DNA of 64,000 bases from Anastatus disparis (Eukaryota > Arthropoda > Insecta > Hymenoptera > Eupelmidae), in assembly GCA_017163975.1 (NCBI GenBank), contig JAFFSR010000251.1, positions 9,796,001 to 9,860,000 on the forward strand. Reading direction: 5' to 3'. Position numbers and translations under genes: made by a program. Shown piece by piece: positions 38,190 through 50,335 of the stretch (within the stretch, counting starts at the first letter, position 1; every line of letters begins with the position of its first letter). The notes under the pieces were generated by a model. The model worked only from the letters and a program-made list of their open reading frames with translations, was not told the origin of the DNA and did not search any database.

Positions 38190-39469
38190 TGATTAAAAAT
38201 AATAATCACATAACTTTGATCATTATAATGTTTTTTATTGACTTATTATGTAATTAATATTATAATTTTATACTCATTAAATGTTTTAATACCATATTTA
38301 TGTTTTAACTTTGATCGTATAAAATTTATTTTTAGAATATGTTTACATTTTTTTCGAATTTTTTTTTTAATTGTGTAAGTCGATACGTAAATATTATTTT
38401 TTAATTGAAACTATAACTTTTTATTAGTTAACTCCAACCTCGACAGTCTATAAAAATTTACGCGAATATAAATGAAAACGTAAAAAAAACATATTTCAAA
38501 GGGATGACAATGTAAAATAATGTTAAAAAAATTCTTTATCGATTCTTCCATGTCAAAGGCGTGTAATAAAAGAGTAAAATTAAAATGCTTCCTTTTTTTC
38601 TTCTTTTTGTCACGTACAATGCCGTACCATTTTAGAACTATCCTGACAGTTTATTCTTCACTGTATAAAAAAGAGACATATTGACTATCAAAGCATTAAT
38701 AAGTTTGAAAAAAAGCGTGTTAATTTCTTGCCTTTTTCATCTACCTTGAAATGATCGATAAAATATTTTATTGTAAAATAAAACCAAGCTTATCAAATAT
38801 AGGAATAGTTTTTCTATTTTTTAAGAATATTTATTCTTTAAAATAATATTTTTTTTTCTATTCATGATAAAAATTGTATAATTCTTTATTTATCATACAC
38901 AGAGAAAATATTGTACTAAAAATTATTAATAATTTTTGCATGTTTTTGTCATGTTTCATCTACAATATGAAATTTAATAAAAATTTTTAATAAATATATG
39001 AATTATTAGACATTTTAATAAATTTTATTTCTGTTGAAAATAAATTTTTAGGATAAAGATTAAATTTGCCTATGGTTTAAAAAAAATTTATACTTGTAAA
39101 GAAATAAAACATTTACGAGAAGTATTCAGTTTGGTATCTGAAATTCGTCATTTGGTTTAATAATATTATCTAATATGGTTCGATTTCAGGTGCGTAATGC
39201 GGCAACCATAAATAATTCGATAACACAATCAGATCAATAATAACTGCTGCTAATACATTTTATAAGAATAATTGTCTTTTTTCGTATTTTTAAAATGTTA
39301 ACTCATAAAGGTGATAATGCTTTTAGAGAGGGAACAGGAAAAAATCTGCATATTAAGTCTACAAAATAAAACTTTAAAAAACCTCTCTGTCAATGAACAC
39401 CAAATATCGTATTTGCCTCATCCTCTGCTCACATTATCAGATGGCAGGACATTCCAGCGATCATCGCAC

Positions 39470-41400
39470 AAAGAAAAAGTCATGTTTTTAATAACAAGGA
39501 GAGTAGGGGAAACTGAGGCAAAACGGTATATCGGACTAAAACGGGATAGCCAAATTTCTCGACTACTACTAGTGCCATCTATGAAATAGCTATACAATTT
39601 CATTGAAAATACCTCTATTATTATTTTGCATATAATTGGTACGTCAACAATAGCATCGTGTTGATTTTATTGGAGGTTGAAAATTTTTTAATTATTAAGA
39701 AAGATCGTTTATAAAAATCATAGCAAGTGTAATCTTTCTTTAAGCAACAATAAATATAGTCAACGAAAACATATTCTATGATAGTTCTTTTTTGGTGATT
39801 TTAAAATACCATGATATTACTGGATAATTCCGTTAGTCCGCTCATTTTTATTGGTTAATTTTTAAATGTGGAAAAACGAATTATCATAGATTATATTACC
39901 GTCGAGTGTACATAAACTTATAAATTTATACTATAATTAATAGTTTTACATACATCTGTTGTTTAATTTTACTTGTAATTATAAAAAATTCAGAATTACT
40001 TTTTTCTGAACCTTGAGGCAAAATGGAATACTTTAGAAATTACATATTTTTTTTAATGCAATGATCAAACCTGCGGCTAATAAATCATTTATAAATAAAA
40101 AGTTTAAATTGAAAAAGCTTTTTCATCCATATAACACACTAAGATTAATCCTAACAGACAGAGTAGAAGAAACAAAAAAATTTATGTTTCATTAGATGGA
40201 AAAAATAAAAAATATGTAAAATGTATTAATTTATGTAATTAAAAGATTAATTTAGAATAGAATTGTTAATAAAAGTTTGTTTGTTAAACATTTTAACATC
40301 TTTTTATTATATTTGGAGCGTGAAAAACTACTCAAAGTTGATTTTCAAAAGAGTATTCCGTTATATTCCAACTTTTTTTCATGGGATAAAATGGGATGCC
40401 TTCCGTAAATTTTTAATAACACATTTTCATAAATATTTTTTTGACTAACTCGCTTAATTTTTAGTTATCTAGATGTAAACTAAAACAAATCTTGTATTTA
40501 ATGATATGAATATTAATTGATATATTTATTACTAAACAATTTCCAAAAAGTATGCCGTTTTGTCCCAGTTTCCCCTATTTCTCTTTTAGGTCACCAATTT
40601 TACTTAAATTTTGGGAGCTGATTCTAGATACAGAATCACGAAGAAAGCTACAATTTTATAATCCAACGCTCAATATTTTTCTAATTACAGGTAAATCAAG
40701 AAAGTCACTGGAAAAATTACTAGGTTTTATAACGTTTATTGTTCTTCAGCATTGATAGCTAAGAGTTTAAAACTTTTTTTAAATGAAAGTTGAGCTCTAA
40801 TCCTTTCAAAATAACACTTACAGTATATCAAAATATTATTTTTTCCTAAAGATGTAGCGTAATAAAGATTAAACCTGAATTTTCTTTTTAAAATATTAAT
40901 AATAAATGCTCAAATTTGGTCCAATCTTTATGACGCTATAACTGCGGAAAAAAATAATTACTAGATTTAAGCTATTGACATAAAGTATTACTAGATTTAA
41001 GCTATTAACTGTGATATCATTTCGTATGCAATGTAAAAAGCTATACGTTATATTTATTGTTTTACACGTCATTTTTGTACCTTCATCATAAAATAAATCA
41101 ATATCTATCCATCTGTAACTAGTATTTTGAAAGGATTTAAATTCAACTTTCATTTAAAAGTTTTAAACTCCTAGTTATCAAGGGTGAGGAACTATAAGCG
41201 TTTGAAAATCTAGTAACTATTTCAGTGGCTTTCTTTAATTGCCTGTAACTAGGGAAATGTTGAGCGTTGAAGTCTAAAATTTTGGCTTTCATCATGTTTA
41301 TGCATCCAGAATTATCTCGCAAAATTTGAGTAAAATCGGTGACCCGAAAGAGAAACACTCTCCTTGTAAGTGCCATTTTCCTTGAATACTTACCCATTCT
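39470..41400. mobile_element. foldback element with an arm split by a mariner-type insertion
   Basis: The right arm (about 41100-41400) is the inverse of a left arm that lies in two parts, about 39480-39505 and 40576-40850. Shared blocks include ACAAGGAGAGT, TTTCTCTTT, GGTCACC, CCAACGCTCAA and TTGAAAGGATT (inverse CTTTCAAAAT side). The frame at 41143-41397 on the minus strand is just the right arm read as protein. The interruption at 39506-40575 is a separate transposon. Confidence 0.75.
39506..40575. mobile_element. 1070 bp non-autonomous Tc1/mariner-type element
   Basis: Terminal inverted repeats of about 27 bp beginning GGGGAAACTG[A/G]G[G/A]CAAAACGG, flanked by TA on both sides (39504-39505 and 40576-40577). 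TA duplication is the signature of Tc1/mariner insertion. The body carries further GGCAAAATGG-like motifs (about 40016 and 40385) and no transposase. The other arm of the surrounding foldback shows the uninterrupted site, which confirms the insertion and its boundaries. Confidence 0.85.
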
Positions 41401-42626
41401 AGTAGTAACTGCGCCGAACTAGTCACCGTAAAATTATTCAAGAATTCTTAAATTTAAATTTTACTTTTTTCAATTAATTCCTTATATTATTTATTGTATA
41501 AAAATGCTTACTCTAAAAAAACAATAATTTATATTTATTACTTATTCTATAAAGGAATACTTTTCTTAAACGAAATTTATGAATATCTCATATTCAAAGC
41601 TAATTTTGAGTTAAACAAATACTTAAATACCAAAAGAATTATTACTTTTTAAAATAAAAGTAGAATATCAGCAATCAATATATTTTCTAAAAGTTTTTCC
41701 TCTTCAGTAGCAAAGAGATGCATCAACGGTATCGTCACTTTCAATTAAAAATGATTCCTTTAAACCCAGAAAACTTCCATGGCCCAAAAAGGTTCGTTCT
41801 CTTATCAGATCGTTTTTTTTTTCATTGCCTATTCAAGAAGAAAATTTTTTTCGTTTTTAACACTCGAGGATGAGTGGCAAAGAGAGTGACTTTATCTGTT
41901 AAAATTGGAACAAGGCAAAACAAAGAAAAAATGTGCGTATGAACGAAAAAATAATATACATTTAAGTCCGATAAGATAAGATCGCTCTCTCTCTCTCTTC
42001 AGTGTTCAGGATTGTTTGATATTTATCAGTAACAGTTAAAAATTGTCATGATTTAACTTTTACTTGCTTTGTGTATTGGATTTTTGTAGCTTTGGCGAGA
42101 CTCATTTATAAATATACGATGTTTATCGTTTGATAAAAAAAATTATGTGAATCATTTGCAAAATAAAATAAAAACGCAAATTTTCATATTCATTTTATAA
42201 ATGTTTACGAATAAAAGAAATGATTTCATTTTAATTTCATTAAGTATAATGCGAAAATAAAAATTTTTTTTAATGGAAAAAATGTTAAAAAATTGTGTAA
42301 CATTTACAAAAAAAAATGTTCTAACAAAGATTTTCGAAAACAATGATACGTTACATCAATACAGTTTATAATTGCTTTGCAAATAAATAACCAATAAAAG
42401 CTTGTTTCAAATCAATAAAGCAAAGCAGCCATTTACAACTCTGTGAATCCATTCTTTTCTATGTTTTCATTCGAAATTCCACAAACGCTTTTGTTCTTTT
42501 TTAACACCAGCAATATACATGGAGTATATCACTTATTGTTAATAGTTGGATTAATTCTAAATAAATAAAAAGTATTCTAAATGCATTTTTCATACTCATC
42601 TGTTTTTATTATCTTAATAAATAATT

Positions 42627-42760
42627 ATAGTACATTTTGTAACTGGTATGAAATGGCTTTATTTACGAAACGAGAAGTTTACGGCCCGAGCCGAAGGCGA
42701 GGGTCGTAACGAATTTCGTAAAAAAGCCTTTTCATACCAGTTGCAAACCGTATTTTTTGC
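42627..42760 (+). repeat. hairpin module copy 2
   Basis: Left edge ATAGTACATTTTGTAAC, right edge GTTGCAAACCGTATTTTTT. The stem AACTGGTATGAAATGGCTTT pairs with AAAAGCCTTTTCATACCAGTT, continuing through TACGAAA/TTTCGTA. The apex is CCCGAGCCGAAGGCGAGGG. Confidence 0.8.
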
Positions 42761-42846
42761 CATGAGAGCCAAGAAAGAGCAACGAAGTTGCGATTTTGGG
42801 GTTAGAATGGCAAAATAGTATTTTTAAAACGAAAAATTAATTTAAC

Positions 42847-43225
42847 AGGAGGTCATGTATCTCTGTCCTTTTCTAATCAAAGAAATTATTTTTTTACAAA
42901 AACTAATAACTTTAGCAAAAAATGAAGAGAAAGCCGCATCTTGTATCAAAAAAAGCAATATTTTTTTTGATGAGAAAGAATTAATTTTATTGCTTCGTTT
43001 TCAAGAAAACCTTGAAAAACTTAAATCATAGAGGTTAGGTTGAACAATTTGGTTTTTCAAGGTTTTCTTGAGAATGAGGCAATAAAATTAATTTTTTCTT
43101 ATCAAAGAAATTATTGCTTTTTTTTATACGAGATGCGGCTTTCTCTTTATTTTTTGCTAAAGTTATTAATTTTTGTAAAAAACTCAATGCTTTGATTAGA
43201 AAAGGACAGAGATATGTGACCTCCT
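42847..43225. mobile_element. long inverted repeat (foldback element)
   Basis: Arms of about 174 bp (42847-43020 and 43052-43225) around a 31 bp spacer, with roughly 90 percent pairing by eye. Outer ends read AGGAGGTCA and TGACCTCCT. Hairpin module 2 lies about 90 bp to the left, the same order as at 36 kb. Confidence 0.85.
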
Positions 43226-45364
43226 ATGAATAGCTAATAAACATTTAATTTAATTTTTATTTTAATTGAATATTTACGATCACTTAATATTAAATGCTTT
43301 TATTAAATTTATCGGATAAATAATCGATTATGAATGTTTCGATAAATATTTTTATATAAATTAATTTTATCTTAATATTATACAAATATTGTTTTGTAAA
43401 CTAAATTTTACATAATGCACATTATAATGCAAGCTTGCTGTAATTTTTATCTTTTTAATTAATTTTGATAGAATAGTTAAAGTTCTGATAGAATCTGTTA
43501 ACTAAAAGTGCTAAACAAATACAGTATACGGTAAATGTATACAAAGTAAAATAACCTAGTTGTGCTGATAAAATTTTTGTTCGCATGTACGTGTAAACAT
43601 TATATTCTCATTTAGCGTCATCTATGATAAAATACGTTCACTTACAGTCATTTTTAGTTTTTAACTTTATGAATGTGGATTAAAATTACAGTGTTTTGTG
43701 TGAAATAGCAATCTGTTTAGTAGTTTTCGAGAAAAAAAATCGAAGAAATTATCAAGTTTTACGGCATAAAATCGCAAATAATATGGAAAGGAAACATTTT
43801 TAAAACAGTGTTTATTTTGATTTATATACTTAAAAAATTTTTTTGAGATCGATTTTGCATATTTTTTACGTTTTTTATTTATAAAAATTACCAGCCTATT
43901 AAAAAAAATATTAAAAAAATATGTTTGTATTCAAAATAATATACAGAAATACAAACCAAAATTATTCGATTCAAGCTCCATTTATGCAAGCAAACAATTA
44001 ACTTATATTGAAAAGATTCAAATGGTCAAAAAGACAGAAATAAAAATTAAAAAAGCGAGAAAAGATTTAGTAGTGACAGAAAATTCAAATAAAGAAAAGA
44101 AGAGAAATGTTTTAGAAGAAGGAAAAAGTTAATGTAAATTTTTTATAATTGTTTAATTTAAATAAGTCTTTATGATTGTAAATATTAATAAATTTTTTTC
44201 GTAGTGTAAATAACTGTTTGTATTTTATTTTATAATAAACATTTTATATTGTTTAAATATATTATAACAATTGTTTTACTTATTTTATTTAAATTTATCA
44301 TTGTATCCAAAGATGTTTAAATTTTATAGATCTTTCTGAAAGATTTTTGCAATATTATAGATGCATATTGTATTATCTTATATATCAAAAGTCTGGAGAT
44401 GAAGACCATTGAACAACAAGGATATAAAAAATATTTTAATATATTAAAAATTATATGATTATATGCTGAAACAAATAGTATTTGCAGTGTGTGCGCGTTT
44501 ATGGCTTGGATTATAAAGGTTTATCTAACTAGGTAGATCTGTTCATGTTTTACAATGCATATACAAGTTTAATCCCAAGTACTGCCTTTAAATACCGGTT
44601 CAATGATCATATTTTGATAAGCAAATGTTTTAATAAACATAGTTTTTTTATTATTATAAGATATATGTTTTACAAAAGCATTTTCGTAAAAAACTGTAGT
44701 ATTTTTAAGCGATTAAAATCATTTTTTAAATATTAACATTAAAATAAAAATTTTTATCAAAAAATGTTTAAAATAAAAAAGTTGTATTTTCAAAAGGTTG
44801 ATAAATTTTGTAAAGAAAACTTTTTTTAAATAAATGGTTGTTTTTAGATCATCTCAAAAAATCATGTTTTCTTCTTGTAAATATTAAAAAAATCATTTTT
44901 AGACATTAATATAAACATTTTCATCAAAAAATGTTTAATAGTAAAAAGGTTTTAAAATAATGTATTTGAAAATTTTTGCATGAAATTATTTTTTTGAACA
45001 TCAAGTCCAATAAACGATTTTTTAATAGCTAATCACACTTATCAAAAAAAGATTTTATTTTAGGCAATAATCTATGGTTTAAAAAAATTTTATTTTGAAA
45101 AAGACTACAAATTTTGTTTAAAAAGTTCTTAGCTTGTTTAGGTGTCAATGTGAAAAGTTTATTTCTATCTATCTATCTAATTACAAAATACCTATTCTAG
45201 CTTTTAATATTACAAATACAATTTAGCTTTTTTTTTATTCTACTACAATAAATTTTCAAAGAAAATGATATTATGTTCTTTTTGCAATGGTAAAAATATC
45301 AGTTACTTCAGCGTAGTGGTCGGTAAATAAACATTAAAATTTTTTTGCTATATTGAAATATTTT
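43226..45364. other. AT-rich DNA, weak tandem repetition
   Basis: No gene. The block 44690-45130 contains diverged copies of a ~175 bp unit: TTTTTATCAAAAAATGTTTA near 44744 recurs as TTTTCATCAAAAAATGTTTA near 44918. A TCTA tract lies at about 45163-45179. Confidence 0.5.
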
Positions 45365-45455
45365 TCTCGCACTCAGAGCGCAAAATACTATTTTGACCAG
45401 CTGTTGTGAGGGAGCAAAATACCTCTTTGCCTCCCTAGGGAGCAAAATGAATTCG
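45365..45455 (-). repeat. degenerate hairpin-module relic
   Basis: On the minus strand ATAGTATTTTGCGCTCTGAG resembles the left edge of the hairpin modules. Next to it, GAGGGAGCAAAATACCTC and CTAGGGAGCAAAATG form a small repeat pair. It lacks a full paired stem. Confidence 0.35.
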
Positions 45456-45465
45456 AACTTTCAAC

Positions 45466-45800
45466 AGGCTCGATAATGTAACCCGATATTTTTATACATC
45501 AGTCAGTGTGTGTAACTCGATGCTTTTTATACATCAGTTAAGTGCTTCACTTAGAATGGTCAATTCTGCGAATTGTAAATTCCCCGAATTACAAGTCAGG
45601 GGTGAAAAAATTCCTCGAAAAAGTTCACATATATCAGTAGCAACTTTCAGTCTATTTAGCATTGATTTTTTCGAGTATTATTTATGTAATATTTAATCTT
45701 GCACGTTGCATCGAAGACATTTTCATATCCTTATAATATCAGCCAAGTATTCAACGCCGAATCGTAAATTCTCGGAATTACAAGTTAACGATGGACGATT
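45466..45800. repeat. tandem duplication, ~189 bp period
   Basis: CGAATTGTAAATTCCCCGAA near 45569 recurs as CGAATCGTAAATTCTCGGAA near 45758. Shorter internal copies (CGATATTTTTATACATCAGT and CGATGCTTTTTATACATCAG) precede them. Probably a short satellite relic. Confidence 0.65.
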
Positions 45801-45950
45801 TCCGCGAAAAATGTTAAATTTGAATAAATCAAAATTTAATTTAATTTTTAATGTATTATAAGAAAAATATATATATAGTATTGAAATAAAACGGAAAATT
45901 TTATCCCATAAAAATATAATTTATTTTCATGGAATTTTAATTTAAGAGCA

Positions 45951-46339
45951 GGCCGGATTCGCTGTCCTTGTCTAACTGAGATTTTTGTTATTTACTCAAG
46001 TATTACGGTGAATGTAACGGTGAATCTGCAATTTAAAAGCTGAGCGCAATAGATATTATTATTACAAATATTTATGCACAAGAAGAAAAAAATCTATCGC
46101 TTTGTTTTTGAGAAAAGTAAGTAACGCGAAAATATTAGAAACATAAACTTTCACTTTGGCGTTACTTACTTTTCTCAAAAACAAATCGGTAGATTTTTTT
46201 TTTCTTGTGCATAGATGTTCATAATAATAATATCTATTGCGCTCAACTTTTAATTTGAAGATACACCGATTAATACTTGAGTAAATAACAAACAACTCAA
46301 TTGTTACTCAGTCAATATCAGGTTCTACTCTGGCCTGCC
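45951..46339. mobile_element. 389 bp foldback element
   Basis: Ends GCAGGCC and GGCCTGC. The arms are paired through TTATTTACTCAAGTATTA, GCAATAGATATTATTATTA and TTTTGAGAAAAGTAAGTAAC, with a ~35 bp centre. There is no coding capacity; the minus-strand frame 46062-46295 is a by-product of the repeat. Confidence 0.85.
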
Positions 46340-46360
46340 GTTAATGGTTTTATTAATTTT

Positions 46361-46531
46361 ATTTTTATATTAGTAATATTATTTATTTTTTTGGAGGCGG
46401 GGGGGCGCTACCCCCCCGAACCCCCCCGGCAGGGGCTTCGCCCCCTGCACCCCGTCCTGCGCCCCGACCTCGACTACCTCTTACGATCTTGATAGCCTTC
46501 GAACAAGATTGTACATGCTATCACAGACGCA
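46361..46531 (+). repeat. dispersed GC-hairpin repeat, copy 1
   Basis: AT-rich lead (TTTATATTAGTAATATTATT) followed by two GC hairpins: a G7/C7 stem at about 46398-46418 and GGCAGGGG-CTTC-GCCCCCTGC at 46428-46448. These are followed by CCTCTTACGATCTTGATAGC. A decayed reverse-complement copy lies at 59221-59370, so the boundaries are supported by the comparison. The plus-strand frame 46301-46492 is not a gene. Confidence 0.85.
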
Positions 46532-46598
46532 AGTTTGTCATTCTTAGAATTTTGCGCACTTGTTAGAAAAATAATATTTTTTATGCTCTTCGCGTGAG

Positions 46599-46684
46599 AA
46601 AATATGCGCAACGCGGGAGCATATAGGTGTTTGTCGACTCGTCGGCAAACACCTATTTTACTCCCTTGTTGCACAATGTACTAT
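46599..46684 (-). repeat. hairpin module copy 3
   Basis: Read on the minus strand the left edge is ATAGTACATTGTGCAAC, as in the other modules. The stem GCAACGCGGGAGCATATAGG... pairs with ...CCTATTTTACTCCCTTGTTGC, with the inner part GTGTTTG/CAAACAC perfect. The 11-12 nt loop is a palindromic CGACGAGTCG. The GAAAATATGCGC edge resembles the right edges elsewhere. Confidence 0.75.
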
Positions 46685-47571
46685 TCTCGGAATTATTATT
46701 GCACTTTTTTCAATTATTATTATTTTGTTCTTTTCAATTTAATTAATCTGTTAATCAAGCTAATTAAAACTGCGTATCTGAACAATTATGCAACATAGTC
46801 ATTTTAAAATTCTTAAGAATGCAATTATACTATTTCCATAATTAGTCGAGAAGTAGAGTGCCCAGTGCTTATTTAAAAATGTGTGCAATAAAATTGCGAA
46901 ACACACGAAAATCAAATAAAAGTTCTGATTAAAATATATTTGGAACGAATTCGAGTACTATATGTTTTAAACGCTTCATATTAAAATTTATAAGCAAATA
47001 AGAGTTTTATTTAAGTATAAAGATATGTGTTTTCGCTGCTTCAAATAAATAAACTGAATCATCAAAATATATTCAATGCAATTTGTATTTTACACTTTTT
47101 AAGATAATGATAAATTTATTTTTAATTTGTATTCATTGTAATAATTTTAATGGAAAATAAAAAAATTTTAAACAAGGTTATTGAGGAAAAAAAGATTAAA
47201 AAAAACTTCTAAATTAATGGAGTTACCAACAACTGCAACTGTTGTTTGAGATGCAACACCACAAGTATACATGTGAGAATGCATACAAAATCCGTATACT
47301 TCCTTTGAAGTCAGTTGTAGAATTCACTTGCATGTAATTAAATAACGTAGTTTAAAACTTTATTTTAAAAAATATACTGTTTTTGTTTATTATTAATTTT
47401 TTAAACAATAAGAATAATTTTTTTTATAAAGGTTTTAATATGTTTTAGTTATTGTTTTAAAGCATTCAAAACTTTCAATGTCTGTCATACGTCAGCGTCT
47501 TATCAAACTCGTCTTGTACTACTTGAGAATCATACTACTATAATTGCATTTTAATGATGAAAAGATTGAAA

Positions 47572-48118
47572 GAGGGATCCAGTATTTAGAAAGTCCATTT
47601 TGAATCAGCATTAAAAATACGAATCCTATTTATTCAAACAATTATTTCATAATTTCGAAGTTCAAATTTAACTTTTGTAATAGAAACGCGTAAGCTACTA
47701 ATAATCAATTAATAGAAATCCGATTATAAGAATATTATTCACATGACATTAATAATAAGTCAATCATTTTAAAATTACTATCAAACGAATAAACATAAAA
47801 ATAAAATAGAAATTCATTTTACCGAAAATTACTGATGTTTTAAACTTAACTAATGTATGGTCAAATGAATTTCAGTTTTATTTTGACGATTATTGATTCA
47901 ATAGTAATTTCGAAATGATTGACTTATTATTAATGCTGCATGGATAATATTCTGATAATCAGACTTCTATTTATTGATCATTAGTATCCTACGCGTTTCT
48001 ATTACACAAGTTCTCTTAAATTTTAACTTTGAAATTATGAAATAACTTAAAAAAATGGGATTCGTATTACCAACACTAATGCGAAATGGATTTTTAAAAT
48101 ACTAGATCTTCCCCCTCC
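47572..48118. mobile_element. 547 bp foldback element
   Basis: Outer ends GAGGGATCCAGTATTT and (inverse) GGAGGGGGAAGATCTAGTAT. The arms are about 245 bp each and pair through AATACGAATCC, TATTTCATAATTTC, ATAGAAACGCGTA and TTAATAATAAGTCAATCATT. The short centre lies near 47825-47870. It is non-coding. Confidence 0.85.
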
Positions 48119-49885
48119 GAGAAGATCATTCGCAAAAAATAAATTAAAATATTTATTTTTAAAATTATTTTTATAATATAGTGCGCATTATATTTTCAAT
48201 ATATCTAGATATCCAAATAAATTATTGTGTTAATTTTTATAATTTTTATAATATTCTCAATGTTTACAATATAAAAAAAATTAATTTCATGATCTAGCGT
48301 TTGTGATTGAATAGTAATTGGCTATAATAATTTATAAATTAATTTTAATTTAATTTAATTAATTCATCCTGTAAATTTTACTATAAATTCTTAATATTAA
48401 AATTTATTTTTCTATCTGTTAACATCGTTTTATCTCTCTTACAGCTAAAACCCACTTAATACGTTCTTGTATATGTATATATCCTCAACATTGCATTATT
48501 TGTGTACTAGCTACTTCTAACAGAGAACAAAACGGTACACTCTAGCGCGTACATCGACTACTTGACTCTTTGACCTTTGACCTCGAGGAAAAGCGAGTTT
48601 CTAGTGACTGGGTCAATTTAAATAGGTATGATTTCTACAAAGCTAATAATAATGAAATAATATAAGATTATTTTAAAGATGAATTATATAAAGCTTATTA
48701 TTGTTATTTAATTTAAAGAAAATTATAAGCTGAATTAACTGTATTTTTCATTGTTCATTTTAAACTGATAATATATCTTTTGAAAATTATCAAAAAGCCT
48801 TATGTTCTATTGTATTATGTTTAACATTCTATTATGTTTTATTACAAACGATTAATTTTTACTAAAATTTATATAAAAACACAAGCATATTTGAAAGCTT
48901 AAGAAGTTTAAATTTCAAAGAAAATTTCAATTACAAAGTGAGCTAGTTTTGAGTTTAAATTAATTAAAGTTTCAATTTATTCATCTTGAATTGATTTATT
49001 CACATCATAGACATCTTCGCATGTGACCTTATAAATTAATATTTAATCTGACTATATTATTATACTTTAATCAAAACTCATAATTCATTATCTGTCTCTT
49101 TAAAAAAAATTTAAAGAAAGAACTATATATATAGGAATGACGTAATTACGATCGATGTTGTGCATTCAAGCGTCATTCATACATAGCAACTTACCTCAGA
49201 ATTTAAAAATGCTTAAAATATAATATAAAAAGTAAAATTAATTTGATTTTCTTAAAAATGTAAATATTTCTAAAAAAGAAAGTCATGTTCTAGTAAGAAA
49301 ATTTTAATTTAACTTGTTTTCTAGTTAAAAAATCAATATTGAAATAAAATGAAGAATGATTTTTTTCTGTTTATTTTATAAGACATCTTATGTCTTCTTC
49401 AATTAGATTAATTCTTATTTATTTATTTATTTATTATATTTCCACCGGGCAAAGCCCCATTAATATCTATTATTATAATGAAAGCTAGAATTAATTTTCT
49501 GAAATTAAATGTTTTTAAAGCATTAAACTAATATTGTTTTCTTAATGCTTAGAAATCTTAATGTTCGAGTGATCAAAGATTTTAATATTAAATATGAATG
49601 TTTTTATTATTCATAGTATGCACGCAGACAGAAGTAAATTCTTGCGGGAAAACGAAAAGTCCACCTTATTAGGGTTTCTTCCCGCAAAGATAAATCTACT
49701 AGAAAATAGTAGAATCATGCATTTTTATGAACCACGCTGTTAAAAATCGCTTCCCTTTAGGAGAATTTCAGTAATATGAAGAAGAAAGGAAATCGGATTG
49801 ATTATATATTTCTCTCAGAGAACGCAACGTCAGTATTGCGTCAGGAGATGCAGATAGAGACAAGCACACAACAAAAACTGATAAA
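48119..49885. other. AT-rich DNA with one regulatory-like patch
   Basis: No gene. The patch 48430-48620 is less AT-rich and contains a nuclear-receptor-type site (listed). TTTATTTATTTATTTATT at about 49421-49438 is followed by a small hairpin GGGCAAAGCCC at 49448-49458. TTGCGGGAA...TTCCCGCAA near 49652-49686 is another short inverted pair. Confidence 0.5.
48571..48583 (-). promoter_or_regulatory. DR1 nuclear-receptor site
   Basis: TGACCTTTGACCT is the exact reverse complement of AGGTCAAAGGTCA, two half-sites with one-base spacing. Such DR1 elements are known targets of HNF4, COUP-TF/seven-up and USP-type receptors. There is no neighbouring gene in the window to assign it to. Confidence 0.35.
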
Positions 49886-50212
49886 ACAAATAAATGGATG
49901 AATGGAAAAGTCTATGAGTCGATGGGCTGACAAGTTGATGGGTCGAAGGGTCGATGAATTGATGGATCAATGAGTTGATGGGTTCATGAATTGATCCATC
50001 CACCCATTAACCCCTTAACCCATCAATCCATCAACCTATTGATCCTTCAGTCCTTCGACCCAGCAACGTATCGACCTATCAGTCCATCAATCTATCGACC
50101 CATCAGCGTATCGACCTATCAACTCCATCGATCCTATCGAATTATCAACTCATTAACCTATTTAGGTATATCGGCCCATCGACCTATTAATCCATCCATT
50201 TGGAAATAGAAT
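49886..50212. repeat. GATGGG minisatellite with strand flip
   Basis: Units like GTCGATGGGCTGACAAGTTG and GATGAATTGATGGATCAATG run on the plus strand until about 49990. After that the same family continues inverted (CATCCACCCATTAACC, CATCAATCTATCGACCCATC). The open frame 49991-50209 is this repeat. Related to 37441-37726. Confidence 0.85.
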
Positions 50213-50242
50213 AATTAAAGCCCATAAAAAAAGAATAAAAAA

Positions 50243-50335
50243 CGCTGCCAAGTGCTTTGGCGCAATGCTTTCTCATAGAGCTCATTGAATTGAGTAGTTT
50301 GATTTTATTTTTTAAAATATGATTTCAATGTAAAT
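50243..50335 (+). repeat. 93 bp dispersed direct repeat, copy 1
   Basis: Begins CGCTGCCAAGTGCTTTGGCG and ends TGATTTCAATGTAAA. Copy 2 in the same orientation lies at 59373-59465, with few differences. Its left end pairs with itself (GCCAAGTGCTTTGGC). Confidence 0.9.

Noticed and set aside
41143..41397. 84-codon minus-strand open frame
   Set aside because: Corresponds to one arm of a foldback element; the other arm does not preserve the frame.
46301..46492. 63-codon open frame with Pro-rich end
   Set aside because: Pro-rich part is the translation of the G/C hairpins of a dispersed repeat.
49991..50209. 72-codon open frame with PINP/YRPIS repeats
   Set aside because: Translation of the inverted part of the GATGGG minisatellite.
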